Source: Roridomyces roridus (Eukaryota > Basidiomycota > Agaricomycetes > Agaricales > Mycenaceae). From it: a stretch of 64,000 bases of DNA. Positions 11,640 through 23,100 of the stretch are shown piece by piece. How positions within the stretch are numbered: the first letter of the stretch is position 1; every line of letters begins with the position of its first letter. Both the position numbers and the translations under genes were made by a program. The notes beneath the pieces are model-generated. The model made no database searches. It was not told where the DNA came from and was given only the letters and a program-made list of their open reading frames with translations. The stretch spans positions 124,001 to 188,000 of the forward strand of contig JARKIF010000038.1 in NCBI GenBank assembly GCA_029378245.1. The letters are read 5' to 3'.

Positions 11640-12540
11640 ATTTGACGTCCGCTAGAGAATAGCCAGCGTATGGGTCTGGTTTCTAGCCCTCGGCCAGGAT
11701 GAACGACGGCACAGTCCTCGGCGAGGATCGAGGCACCAGGTGGCCAGTGGCACCGGGTGACCAGGAGCGACGATATGCATGCTAGGAGGAAGCCCTTGGC
11801 GGGAATTGTCCGCCTGAGGCGGCAGGCGAGGCCATTACAGTGCGGCGAGGAGGGAGTAGTAGACGAGCAAGAGACAGGATTGATGATCACATCACTCTTG
11901 CAAAGATTGATCGGTGATGGCCGAATAAGGCCGCACGCATCACCTTTGTTTGTTTCTGACCATTCCTTCAACATTCCTCACTTCAAAGTTGCCGCGATGC
12001 AAAGATACGCGTCCCCTGGGCCTCAGTACCTATCGCTGCTTCTCCGGACATATTTGCTCCACTTGTAGTCTTCTGCCACTCTGGCCCCGACTCCGGGTCC
12101 GGCAATCGGAGAAACCTGCATGCCTGCACCCCGACCGACCCGCTCACGGTCGGAGAAGCGAGAATTCCAGCTCTGATTCTCTATATCCCTTTCAAGCAGG
12201 AAAGGGAGTTGTGAACACACAAGCTCAGGCTTTTCTTGTACGTGGATTCTTGCGCGTGTCCTCCGATGCCGCATGGCAGGAACAGTCATCGGGTCCTGCC
12301 CCTCGCCCTGTCCCGCTGCCGTACTCAACGTCCTCCTTGACAGTCGTATCCCCGCTCTACCACTCCGACCGTTCTCCCCATGTGCTCCTCCAAGGCAATT
12401 ATTGCTCGCCACCGTCGTTGAGACCCGCCAAGTCCCGCTTGACGTCCGGAACCAACGAGAACGGTGTGATTGGGATTCACATGACCAAATCAAGATGCAA
12501 TTCCCAAGTTGTCGTGACTACCGACATTTTGCCATCCGGA
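11640..12540. other. Intergenic stretch upstream of secreted-protein gene
   Basis: No gene is supported. Several open frames exist on both strands, but none has a recognisable domain, and they overlap each other. It probably holds upstream regulatory sequence for the gene at 12,663. Confidence 0.4.
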
Positions 12541-12543
12541 CAG

Positions 12544-12551
12544 TTATATAA
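12544..12551 (+). promoter_or_regulatory. TATA box
   Basis: TTATATAA sits about 115 bp before the ATG at 12,663, followed by a pyrimidine-rich stretch and CACTCAGCC. This is a plausible core promoter for the secreted-protein gene. Confidence 0.5.
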
Positions 12552-12662
12552 CCGCCTGCCACGCCCACTCAGCCTCTCCCACGACTCCCGGCTTCCCTCC
12601 ACTCAAAAGCCAGTGCATTCCCTGGCTGCCCTCCTCCTTCTTCCACGACTAGGACTATCACC

Positions 12663-13497
12663 ATGAGCCCCGCACGGTCGCTGCTCCTCACCCTCGTGTC
12701 CGCCTTCCTCGCCGTCGTCGCCGTCCACGCTGGAGCTGTGACGCCCATACGCCGCGATACCGTGATCGGCCACTCTATCGGGCCATTCACCCCGCCTGCG
12801 AACCACACCGCGGCCGTCTCACCCAAGCTCGCTACGAGCAATGCCAAGGCCGTCGGGGTGCGTGCCTCGTGCCAAGCCTCCGCCTCGGGTCGGGTCGCCC
12901 CGTCCCGTCGCGTCTGGTTCCAGTTTCAGTCCCGGCTGATCCCGTCGTATAGAAACCAGGCGGAGTGTTCATATGCCAGAATACGGATTGGCAAGGGGAG
13001 TGCGGGTGCGTTGCATTTCAAATCCATCGCCAATCCTCGGCGGGCGTTAACCACTTGATTCCTCTGTAGATACGCCGTTCAGCCGTTGAACGAGTGTATC
13101 GTCCTCGTTGCTCCCTGGCTCGAGACCGTCTCGAGCTTCGGGCCAGACAACGGCGCTACTTGTTTCGGTGAGTGCATGCCGTCTGTCCTTCCGTCATCTA
13201 AATCTGGATCTGACCCGCGTATATAGCATTCAGGTACTTGATTATCCATCTGCCACGGGTACGGGACGCTCAAATTCTTTAGTTCCGGTAACTGCGACTC
13301 GAACGAGGCGCAGTGGTCGTTCACCTTCCCTGGCGATAACACTGGTGGAGAGGCTACGAGCAACCCATGGAACGACAAGGTGCGTTCCTCTCCTCTCCTT
13401 TCGTGTCCCTCCGTCCCCGTCGTCGTGTTCTCGATCCTGATCCTGATTCGTTGTGCTACCTCCGCAGATCACGAACTTTGCATGCACCCCCTCATAG
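12663..13497 (+). CDS. Small secreted cysteine-containing protein, six exons
   Basis: Exons 12663-12857, 12980-13005, 13070-13167, 13227-13233, 13283-13379 and 13468-13497 join in frame to 150 residues. All introns begin GT and end AG. Residues 1-23 (MSPARSLLLTLVSAFLAVVA plus VHA) form a signal peptide. An IRRD stretch near residue 30 could be a propeptide cleavage region. The mature part has NTDWQGECGYAVQPLNEC, ATCFAFSSGNCDSNEAQWSF and a tail PWNDKITNFACTPS, giving five cysteines. Exons 2 (26 bp) and 4 (7 bp) are micro-exons, which explains why no long frame is visible. It resembles small secreted proteins of unknown function common in agarics. It is probably secreted; the role is unknown. 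Confidence 0.75.
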
Positions 13498-13836
13498 ACC
13501 TCACGACACCGACATCACCTCTGCTGCTTTCTTGCTCCCGGTCCAACTTTGCTTGATTCGTTCGGGTCGTCTTGGGTTCAGGGTTGGTTGTTTTTTGTAG
13601 TTACTGAATTGTTATTTTTGCCACGCTTTGTATAGCATGAAGACATGAATTCTTTCTTGGAATGTGAAGAAGATTGCATGCGAGAGAGGTCGTCGTTGCA
13701 CTGTTCTGGCAATTGAACATTGGCACATCATCCGTGCACCGCGCGTTCCTCATGCTATTTCCGATTTTTCTATCTCAACCCAGTCACAAAGCTGGAAATC
13801 GGACAAAAAACACTCTGGGTCACATTTCTTCTCAAT

Positions 13837-13918
13837 GACCTCGGCAGGAGTCGAACCTGCTCCTTCGTTTCAAGCGACGCCAAGGTTCGCAAGACGATCT
13901 TCCCCGATCCACAAGGTC
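13837..13918 (-). repeat. tRNA-like module, GACCTTG family
   Basis: Read on the minus strand it starts GACCTTGTGGATCGGGGAAG and ends with a perfect T-arm (GCAGG TTCGACT CCTGC) and CGAGGTC. The ends form a seven-pair acceptor stem with one G-T. GATC and GATC form the D-stem. The B-box GGTTCGACTCC is perfect. The anticodon arm is poor in this copy, so a working tRNA is unlikely. Confidence 0.45.
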
Positions 13919-14064
13919 TTTTTGCAGACTGCAGCTCGAGTGAAAATGAGGGATGTGTGGCGGGTATCCATCCGTCCGTCGATATCGATGTTGGACCCAC
14001 CGGCCGGCCTTCCTGCAAGTTCGTCGACTGAGCTGCAAAAGAACAAACGAGCTAGGAAAGACAG

Positions 14065-14290
14065 GCCTTCGGTAGGAATCGAACCTACTCCTTCTCATGA
14101 ACCCGTTCGAGAAAATCCCACAGTTCCGAGACAATCGACGACGATCCGCGAAGGCATTCTTGCACTGAAATTACGCTGGTATGATGAATTGCGTTTGGAG
14201 GGTTCGGCGAGTTTCGACCAGTCATCCAGGAAAAAAGGAGGCAAACTCTGGTGGATCGCTTTTAACGCCCGGGAAGGAGTCGAACCTGCA
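14065..14290 (-). repeat. Two further tRNA-like T-arm cores
   Basis: Minus-strand cores at 14,065-14,090 (GGTTCGATTCCTACC form) and 14,266-14,290. The first type follows a GACCTTG module here, near 15.3 kb and near 33.9 kb, so the two kinds move together as a composite unit. Confidence 0.4.
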
Positions 14291-14610
14291 TGCTCCACCA
14301 AGACACATTACAATCCCTTAAGACGATCGCCGCCGGCCCGTTCTTCAAGTGCCTGCCTGACACGGACCACTCAGAGGTGTTCAGATTTTCTTGAAACGTC
14401 ACGTCTTCGTGGTTGAACTCAGCAGCGTCCGCGCGTCTGTCGGGCGAGCGAGCACTGGTGTACAGCAAGGGAAGTTCTCGGAGTATGCATACTCCGAGTT
14501 GGACGATCGCTGCAGTTAGGCGCACGCGTTCCACATTATCTCACTGCGTCTCCTCCATGTCTTCTACCATCCAAAGCCTTGAAGCTTGCAACCAAACAAA
14601 AAGATTGGCA

Positions 14611-14700
14611 GCTCCGGGCAGGAGTCGAACCTGCATCTTGGATATGGTTTCGCGATGGATCTCTACACTCACAAGATGAGCATCCTCGATCCACAAGGTC
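14611..14700 (-). repeat. tRNA-like module, GACCTTG family
   Basis: It has the same opening GACCTTGTGGATCGAGG and the same T-arm with perfect B-box. TCTTG and CAAGA form a perfect five-pair anticodon-type stem around a loop of about 31 bases. The 3' acceptor strand has changed (CCGGAGC), so the acceptor stem is lost. Confidence 0.45.
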
Positions 14701-15311
14701 TTTTTGGAAGGCGAGACGTATCGCGGCCGTCTGTCCCTCGAATTCGGACGCACCGGCGTTCCTCCAAGTTCAAGTCGACGACGCAGAAGCGTCTCACCGG
14801 CTCCAAGCAAACAGGTGGCCCTCTGGAAAAAAAGTGCTGCATTTGACAGCGAAAAATTACTCCTTCTCACCAATCTCTGCTATAGAATCTGCCTATTGCA
14901 TTAGGGAGATCGACCACGGTTCGCGCGAGCGTTCTTGAACACAAATTTGTGGGTTCGAGTGCGTTTAGAACATTGGGCGAGTTTCAAATCAGTCGCTGAG
15001 TGAAAATGTCGTCCTTTCAAAGCGCCTCAGGCCTCTGTCAGGGCAGGTCCCTGCGCCTTCTTATTATTCCTGGTCCTCCAGTCAGGAAACTCCTAGGTCT
15101 TCTGCAGACTGCAGCTCGAGTGAAGATGAGTGCATTGTGGAGGTACGGCGGGTATTCGTCCCTCGATGTTGGACCCATCGGCCGCAGCCTTGCTGCAAGT
15201 TCGTCGACTGACTGAGCCCCGATAAATGACTAGGAGTCACTACTTTCGAAAGATCGGCTGGGTTCGAGAGGGTTCGACCGAAAAAAGGAAAAACGCGTAG
15301 GAACTATGCCC

Positions 15312-15339
15312 TCTCGGTAGGAATCGAACCTAGTCCTTC
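15312..15339 (-). repeat. tRNA-like module interrupted by the hairpin element
   Basis: The T-arm core (GGTTCGATTCCTACC form) stops at the element boundary. The rest of the module (GAGACGATCGACGACGAT onward, as at 14,139) resumes after 15,892. Confidence 0.4.
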
Positions 15340-15891
15340 TCAGGAATCACTGCATTCCGCCGGGGCGTAGGCACAGGGTTTGCCTATGGGGATAGGCACA
15401 GTTAGGCAAACTTACCTGTTTTTCACGTTAATCTGGCCTCTGAGGGGCTGAAAGACCTTGTGAACCTGTTCTGGAGGTACCCCAACCACTCGAATGCATC
15501 CAGGGATCGGTGAAATTCAGTTTATACCAAGCTAATCTCACGACTGTCAATTTCGGCGCTCCCAGTGTATTTAAGGCTCACCGGCACCACCGGTGCGATT
15601 TATGCGATTTATTTTGGACCCTCGGCTATGGGTGATCATGGCAACCAACAGGCGACACAGTTGTCAGCCCAGAGTTTGTGAATAAGGTCGTGGCGAGCAC
15701 GAGAACGGCGGTGAGACCAGAAAAGCGGGGTCATGTAGGCACAGCGTAGGCAGAAGGTAGGCACAGCTAGGCAGAGTTTCGACGTACTCACCTAGGCACA
15801 GCCTAAATTGATGTGCCTAGCGGGGTAGGCACATGTCGGCACAGCTAGAAATAGGTCTGCCTACACGGTCTCGGAATGCAGTGAATGCTGA
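15340..15891. mobile_element. Hairpin-type TIR element with TAGGCACA repeats
   Basis: The ends TCAGGAATCACTGCATTCCG and (reversed) TCAGCATTCACTGCATTCCG match at 18 of 20 positions. Inside, the word TAGGCACA or GTAGGCA recurs near both ends in both directions. The element splits a tRNA-like module whose two halves continue on either side. No coding sequence. The target duplication could not be settled. Confidence 0.55.
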
Positions 15892-15976
15892 TGCATTGCA
15901 CCTTTGAGACGATCGACGACGATACGCGAGGGCTTTCTTATACAAAAATACACAGGACAAAGCTGTGCACTTGAAG

Positions 15977-17111
15977 TAGACTCGTAACCAGTCTGTCTAT
16001 GAGTTGTCGATAGACAGACTGGTCGATCTCGGGGATTTTTGAAGGGACGCGCCGATTTCCTATTTTGGCGATTTCACGTGATCTACCAGCTTTCGCCTTC
16101 CAGAGGCTTTCCCTGCGCCGCGCGGCCTCGAGATGACTACTTCCAGAGGGGAAATGGTTTATATACATGGTATTCATTTGATTCTACAGGTAGAATTACA
16201 TTCGAACGTGTAGGTAGCCCGGTAACAAGCAATTCGACAGCCAAAAGGCGACTCATCGATCGACACGGCGCCAACTCCGCGTTAAACGCATCCCCGAGCA
16301 ACAGGGCACGTCCAATACGAGGGGGGTCCACCTTTCCACCCAGCAGGACAGTCTCTCCGTCAGAGAAAGCCGCTTCCGCCGTTGGAGAGAAACACGCGCT
16401 TAACCGGCAGCGCCAGCGTGGCATGCAGAGTCGATGGGAATGAGGGACGAGTGGGTAAGAGATGAGGACAGTGTGCTGGGTGAGTGCTGGGGCTGGTTTC
16501 GATGCGGCCATGCCGCGATATGGGTGTGCGTAGGCCTGCGTGGGCGGTGCAGTGCGGTGTCGATCTGGGTCGATAACAGCTCCTTGGATAGCGTCCATAG
16601 CCGCGCGGAATGAGTGTTAGCACAACAGAGAAAAGTGTAAGGTGTGTGGGTATGGGGGAGGTGGTCATCAGAGTCATCATCGAGTCGATGGCACAGTGAC
16701 ACACCTGAATCCCTTGTAAGTCTGGCCTCCTCCTCCCATTCATCACACGGGTGCACACAGCGCCATCCCGTCGTGTTCAGCGACCACCTTGCGTGGCAAA
16801 CCATCGACCATTCATGCTGGACTTCTAAGCCGCAGCCGCTTTGTGAACGGCACTGGGGGGTGAGATGGTGGGATCCACGCGTTGTTGGACTAGTAGGGCA
16901 CCGCTTTCGAGGCTTGATAGGGAGTACCGCGGTCCCACGAGGAGTTCCAGCCAAGGGAGGAGAGAGAGAGGAGGGAGCAAGGAGCGAGAGCCACGATGTG
17001 TCCAGATCACGTGAAATCGCCAAAATAGGAAATCGGCGCGTCCCTTCAAAAATCCCCGAGATCGACTGGTCTGTCTATCGACAATTCATAGACAGACCAG
17101 GTTCGGGTCTA
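15977..17111. mobile_element. MULE-like non-autonomous element, 9-bp target duplication
   Basis: Inverted repeats of about 108 bp at 15977-16084 and 17004-17111 are nearly identical, starting TAGACTCG or TAGACCCG. Both flanks carry the direct repeat CACTTGAAG (15968-15976 and 17112-17120). Long TIRs with a 9-bp duplication are the usual signs of Mutator-like elements. Near each tip is a palindrome, AGTCTGTCTAT, nine-base loop, ATAGACAGACT. The 920-bp interior has open frames on both strands but nothing recognisable, so there is no transposase. Confidence 0.75.
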
Positions 17112-17209
17112 CACTTGAAGTGTTCGGCGAGTTCTCTCTAATTCTAACTTGGGCCAGCTGCTATAACGCAAAGCAGGAAATCGAACAAAAAAGGGCCCAG
17201 AATTCGCCA

Positions 17210-17307
17210 TGACCTCGGCAGGAGTTGAACCTGCAACTTCTCGTTATACAGTACGCCCTGGCCATCGCTCTACATTCGCAAGATGATCTGCCCCGATCCA
17301 CAAGGTC
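17210..17307 (-). repeat. tRNA-like module, best folded copy
   Basis: Minus strand, 98 nt. Acceptor strands GACCTTG and CGAGGTC pair fully (one G-T), with A as discriminator. D-stem GATC/GATC, anticodon-type stem TCTTG/CGAGA around about 35 bases, and T-stem GCAGG/CCTGC with loop TTCAACT. The long loop would need an intron, and no standard anticodon with U33 is evident. It could be an intron-bearing tRNA pseudogene or the head of a SINE. I favour a mobile tRNA derivative, because sibling copies lie at 13.8, 14.6 and 33.5 kb. Confidence 0.45.
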
Positions 17308-17439
17308 TTTTGCAGTTGCAGCTCGAGTGTGATGAGGTATGGCTGGCATCGATCTGTCTCACTGCCCTCTGCTCGTTGGACGCACTGCAAGTTCGAGTCT
17401 GCGACTTGTGAGAGTCTCACTGAACTCCAAATGAATCAC

Positions 17440-18133
17440 TAGTCTCTTATAAACAGACTGTATAACAATTGAACTCATGCTTCGTTAACTAGCTACGTGA
17501 GCCACTGTCTGATTGAACTTGGCCGATGTTGAACGTCCCAGTGTGGGCCGAATTCTTTGCGATGGGTAGTCAGTACTGGCAAGGTTTTATGAGAGCTCAA
17601 TCTTTCCAGAGGATGTTAGCAGGAAGTGCTGAATGCCAATCCCAATCATAGCTCAATGGTTTCCACGGGTTCGATCCCCGGCAGTACTTACTTCAGAAAG
17701 GTGGCCACACAGCCCTCGTTTTTTAGAGCTCGTTCAAAAGTTTGGATGTGCACTGCTCCAAATAGAAATGGTTCGCTTCATCGGCTTCATCGCGACTCTC
17801 AACTGGCCTTCACTGTTCACACATTGAACCCAAGTTCAACCATCGGCATCTCGCGGGTCCGGAAATTATCTGCAAGAAAGCCCTCGCTAAGAAAATACCA
17901 TCTTCCAATTGACTCACACAGCGCATGTGGGTTGCAGATGTGACCCCTGCCGATGGCCTTTGCTCTTAGGCTGCCTCAGATTTTGCTGACTCGGAGATGA
18001 ACGGAAACGCCGTTCCACGCGGTTCGTTGCAGTTCGTTGCGCATGAGAATTCAAACACAAGGTCCAACTCGGAGTTCTCGCCGAATAAGAACACGTTTCA
18101 TCCGTAAAGCCATGGCCAGAACTATCTACCCCA
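17440..18133. other. Intergenic stretch with one plus-strand tRNA-like structure
   Basis: No gene is supported. At 17,625-17,688 the plus strand has AGTGCTG and CAGTACT, which form a seven-pair acceptor stem, and a T-arm with GGGTTCGATCCCC. The 64-nt length is too short for a normal tRNA. Confidence 0.35.
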
Positions 18134-18743
18134 TCACGGCTGGGTCTTCTGCCGCTTCGACTCCCTGTCCGCCCTCCGCTTCTGCACACTGGCCACAACT
18201 TCCAAATCCTCATTCAACGACCGATTCTCTTCCTCCAGCTCCGCAATCTTGGCATTCAGCTCGTCGACGCGCCCTTTTGACCCCTCGAGCTCCTCGATGG
18301 ATTTAAGCTGAAGGGCGTCGAATTGAAGCTGGAGGGTGTCCAGTTTGAGTTGGAGAGAATCGTGACCGCGGACAGCTACCATGACACGAGCCAGGGCTTC
18401 CTCGTTCAGCGCTGCTTGGTTGGCGGCGGGGGATGCGGACGACTTCGACGCCGAGACCGACGAGTTATTCGCAGGGCTAGTACTAGTGGATGGATTTGCG
18501 GCCGAGACAACTGCCACAGGTGGTTCAGGCACAAATGTCCCAATGATGATGCCGTTCGCCGAAGAGGCTTTGGCTGAGGAAGCACAAGGCGTAGTTGTCG
18601 ACGTACTTGCAGGTGCTAGTTGAATCGTTGAGTTGTCAGAGTCAGATTGGTTCTGAATCCAACCCGGAGGAAATCTCATGATGATGCGAGTACGAGCTTC
18701 AGCTGTGGCCGCGGTCGATGCTGCACTGGCAGGAGCCTGTGTA
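18134..18743 (-). pseudogene. GHKL-ATPase gene, 3' piece (C-terminal coiled coil)
   Basis: This is the last part of a gene split by insertions. The visible frame holds a Ser/Thr/Ala-rich linker (MRFPPGWIQNQSDSD onward) and then a C-terminal coiled coil of about 70 residues (LEEENRSLNEDLE) ending in basic KRRADRESKRQKTQP. Its upstream coding, ACAGGCTCCTGCCAGTGC, joins in frame to the piece at 27,632 when the element at 18,744-27,631 and one TA are removed, giving VDPETRSPTQAPASAAS. That in-frame join is the main evidence that both belong to one gene. Confidence 0.65.
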
Positions 18744-18982
18744 CATCAGCAAAATAGCAGGTTTGTCTTGGGCGTCTTTTGTCTTGACGAGCCGTCTTTT
18801 GTCTTGGCGGGGCATCTTGGGGCATCTTGGGCTTGGGAAAGATGTCTTGGACGGCTTGGCGATACTAATCTGTCTTTGAAGAATGTGCGTTTCAGGTACA
18901 TCTGATCTCCAAGCTGCCTAAGACGACCGGGTTTTCTGAAGATGGAATTTCATCGCAAGACGCAAAGACAAATCTAAGCTCA

Positions 18983-19543
18983 TGTAAAATGCTGAGCCGG
19001 AGTGAACTTGAACCGGATGATACCAGAATGAATTGGTGTCCGGGATATTGCAGACGCAACACCACAGAGGTATAGGGTGAGCGTGACTACTCGGGCTATC
19101 GAGAGAGAGAGAGAGAGTAGAGTGGAGGAAGGCAACAGCGCAAGGTGAGGAGTACCAAGCAACGTTAATTATCAACTGAAGATACATGAAAATGAACCCA
19201 GGTTTATATACAAAAGGCCATGGGAAAGTAATAAAGCTTGAATGAGAAATAGTGAAATAAAGCTTGAATGGGAGATAGTGAAATAAAGCTTGAACGGGAA
19301 TTAGTGGAATAAAGCTTGAATGGGAAATAGTGAATAAAGCTTGAATGGGAAATAGTGAAATAAAGCTTGAATGGGAAATAGTGAAATAAAGCTTGAATGG
19401 GAGATAGTGAAATAAAGCTTGAATGGGAGATAGTGGAATAAAGCTTGATTGATGCGCCATCAAATGATGCGCCTGAGGCCGAAATGGCGGTGAAAGATGT
19501 GTCAACACTGAAACACATATGCCCAAAAGGCACGGATGTAACA
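18983..19543 (-). repeat. 3' LTR of the Gypsy element
   Basis: 561 bp. It contains a TATATAAA box (near 19,203, minus sense) and, at about 19,233-19,450, some eight units of a 26-bp tandem repeat built on AAAGCTTGAATGGGAAATAG. In element sense the repeat lies upstream of the TATA box, so it may act as a U3 enhancer array. A short GAGA microsatellite is at 19,100. Confidence 0.9.
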
Positions 19544-20100
19544 GTATCCCCCTTTTAGGTTCATTGCCCACAAGGAACTCCACCATCTCTCCCATGCCCC
19601 CAACATATTCCTACAGCAAGAAAAAATCCAAGCCCCTCCGTGTGGATAGTGATGAGGAGATGGAGGGTGCTGATAGCCGTGTGAAGTTGCGGCGTGATGG
19701 CATGGGAATGGGAGGACATCTGGCGACCGGGATTCCGATCAAGAGTGCAAAGGTGGCGGATGAAAATGACCCGGTGGATGAGTTCAGGGATCGGGAACTC
19801 CGTGAAGATGGCCCAAATTAACGGAATCCAACGCTCATTGCCCAAGGTGCGCCATGCTGTGAAGACAGCCGAGCGGAGGCGCTAGAGGCCGAGGGAGGGG
19901 AAATGGAGGGTGTGTTGGAATTGTTTGAACACAGATATGTGAAGTTGTGCTCGAATTGAGTCAACCAGAGCAACCGGATTGGTTGAAAAAGGATTGAATG
20001 AGTGACTGGTCAAAAGGAATTTTAAATTCGACGAACGTTTACCCAGCCGAGATTTCAGAACGAAAGAGCCCGGCTGGGGCAAGGAATGCGTGTCTTGAGG

Positions 20101-23100
20101 CTAATTCTCCGGGCCAGGCTTGTCTGGATAGCGACGATGGAAATTGTCGATATGCTCTGGAGCCGCCACATCATCCGCACCAACCCAACTGAACTGTTCA
20201 TCTGTATTCTCGTACCCCACCCACTCGACCAGATACCGCAACTTGATGCGGAAGCGGCGATCGAGCTTTGAGTCCACAATTTGTTTGATCTCAAAATGCT
20301 CCTCCCCATCGATGATCTCGACAGCCGCCGGAGGGGGCTCTTCTCGACTGGGGAATGGATTGGGGAGGTGTGGTTCAAGTTGTGAGATGTGAAACACAGG
20401 ATGAACCTGTTTAAGTGATTTGGGGAGGCGGATAGTGTATGAAGCCGCACTGGGTTTGCCGATAACCTCGTAAGGCCCAAGGTGAGTCTCCGAGAACTTT
20501 GGAGTTGGGCGCTTGGTTCTGAGGAATTTGGTGGAAATGAACGCTAAATCCCCGATCTGGAGTTTGGGGTCCGGAAGTCGTCTTTGATCTGCTGACTCCT
20601 TGTACCGGCCTTGAGCAAAAGTAATCTGCTCGCGGAGGAACTGGTGCAGGTCTTGTAAGTCGACGACAAAATCCTTGGCGTACGTGTTGGCAACATCAAG
20701 TTCCGGGCGGATAGAAATAGCCGGATCGTAACCCTTGTTGGCAAAGAAAGGCGAGATGCCTGTTGATGCATTAGGAGCATTATTCAACGCAAATTCGGCA
20801 AGGGGTAGGAGTTCATGCCAATCATCCTGCTGGTACGAGCAGTAGATCCGGATATACTGTTCCACAGTTTGGTTCATGCGTTCCGTCTGTCCATCGGCTT
20901 CTGGGTGGTAACCAGAGGTGAAGTGAAGCTCCATTTGGAGAAGTTCACCCAATGACCGAAAGAAGGAGGAAACAAACTCGGATCCACGATCACATGTAAC
21001 ATGCGATGGGACACCGTGCTTGGAGAAGACGTGAATGAGGAAGAGGCGAGCGAGCCCGGGCGAGTCAATGTGTTGGTCACAGGGGATAAGAATGACCTGT
21101 TTCGATGCACGATCAACGATCACAAGGATAGCGTCGTACTCGCCAGAAGAGGGCAGTTGCTCGATGAAGTCCATAGAAATAGAATGCCAGGGACGGAGTG
21201 GGACCGGGAGAGGCTTCAGCAACCCATAAGGGCGATGCCTAGGCTTCTTGTTGCGCTTGTAGGTGATACAGGACTTGCAGAAGTCTCGGATGAAACTCCT
21301 ACTATCCGGCCAGGTATAGTCGCGACGGATGAGAGCTGCGGTCCGATTCTGCCCAAAATGACCCGACAGAATATGATCATGTTTGAACTGACAAACACGT
21401 ACGTGGAGCTCGTGAGGGGTGTCCGAAGCGACCAATGGGACATAAATGCGTCCATCATACCGGAGTAGACCGGAATCATCAAGTGACCAGCGCGAAGGGG
21501 TGCTGGATCTCGCAGCTGTGATGCCAGAGACTGCAGCTGGGTCGTCGTTAAGATGAGCTTGAATGTCGGCATGTAGTTTGTCAACATCAAAAACGACGGA
21601 TGCACGAAGGACAACTTCTTCGAGAAAAGTCGCCCGGAGTGACGCAGAGAGTTGATCCTGGGTGAAGATTGGACGGAAATTTTGAGGATTGACCGCACCG
21701 AATCTATTATCCCCCTCTTTAGGGTAGACGTCCCATCGTCTAGTCAAAGCGTCGGGCTTGCCACCAAGTCGTCCGGGTCGGAACCGGATAACCATATTGA
21801 AGTGGCAGAGGTACTCGGACCAGCGAACCTGTCGACGGGTGAGCGTCTTTGTGGTAGCAAAATACTCCAGGTTCTTGTGGTCCGTGACAACGTCGATAGG
21901 CAGGGCAGAGCCCTCGAGATAATGGCGCCAGACTGTGAAAGCGTCAAAAATGGCCAAAAGCTCTTTATCGTGCGTGTTGTAGTTGAGCTCAGCAGCATGG
22001 AGAGTACGGCTGCGGAACGCAATGGGGTGGATGTCGCCATCATCGCCAGCAATGGACAGAATGGCAGCGATGGCGTAATCGGACGCATCCGTCTCGACAG
22101 TGATCTGCCGATCCGGGACCCAGTGATGTAACACGGGAGCGTCCAGGAAGGCCGCTTTGAGTGCATCAAACGCATCTTGGCACATGTCTGACCAATTCCA
22201 TTTCACCGAACTCCGCGTGAGACGAGTAAGTGGAAGCGTAATACTGGAGTAATTCCAGATGAAACGGCGGTAGAAATTGCAGAAGCCCAGGAACGATTGA
22301 ACGTCCTTGACCTTGCGTGGAACTGGCCATTCTGTGATTGCCGTAATCTTCTCCTGGGACATCCGAAAGCCGTCCGGCGAGAGGATGTAGCCCAGGTACT
22401 CGCACGTTGTTACACTGAACTCGCACTTTGGAAGTTTGCAGTAAAGGCCAGCAGACCGAAGTCTACTAAGCACTTCACGCACATGCGAGGTATGCTGAGT
22501 CTCGTCCCCGGAATAAACCAGGATGTCATCCAAATAGACAATGACGTAGACATCGAGCAAGTCAGCAAACAGAGCATTGAGAAAACGTTGGAAGGCAGCC
22601 GGGGCGTTGGTTAAACCCTCGGGTACCACGTTAAACTCGAATGAACCGTAGCGAGTCCGGAAGGCAGTCTTGGGCTCATCACCCTCAGCAATCCGAAGAA
22701 GATGGTAAGCATGCCGAAGATCAAGTTTGGTATAAATACGCGCCTTTCCAGGTGCATCGAGGAGATCCGAGATCAGAGGAAGCGGATAGCGATCCTTCTT
22801 CGTGATCTGGTTCAATCCACGGTAGTCGACGCAAAGCCGGAGAGTGCCGTCCTTCTTCTTGGCGAAGAGGATTGGAGCTCCATGACTCGAACGAGAAGGA
22901 TAGATAAATCCAGACTTCAAGTTTTTGTCAATGAATTCTCGAAGGGCGGACAACTCAGCTTGGGAAAGGGAATAGATATGTCCAACCGGGGGAACCCCGC
23001 CTTCTATCGTTTCGATCTTCAAGTCAAATTCTCGATGAGGAGGAAGATTGAACGCTTCCTGCTCAGAGAAGACATCAGCGAACTCGTGATATTCAGATGG

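Noticed and set aside
11950..12666. Plus-strand frame of 238 codons before the secreted-protein gene
   Set aside because: It covers the TATA box and leader of the next gene and shows no recognisable protein feature.
17625..17688. Possible functional tRNA on the plus strand
   Set aside because: The acceptor stem and T-arm pair well, but at 64 nt there is no room for normal D and anticodon arms.
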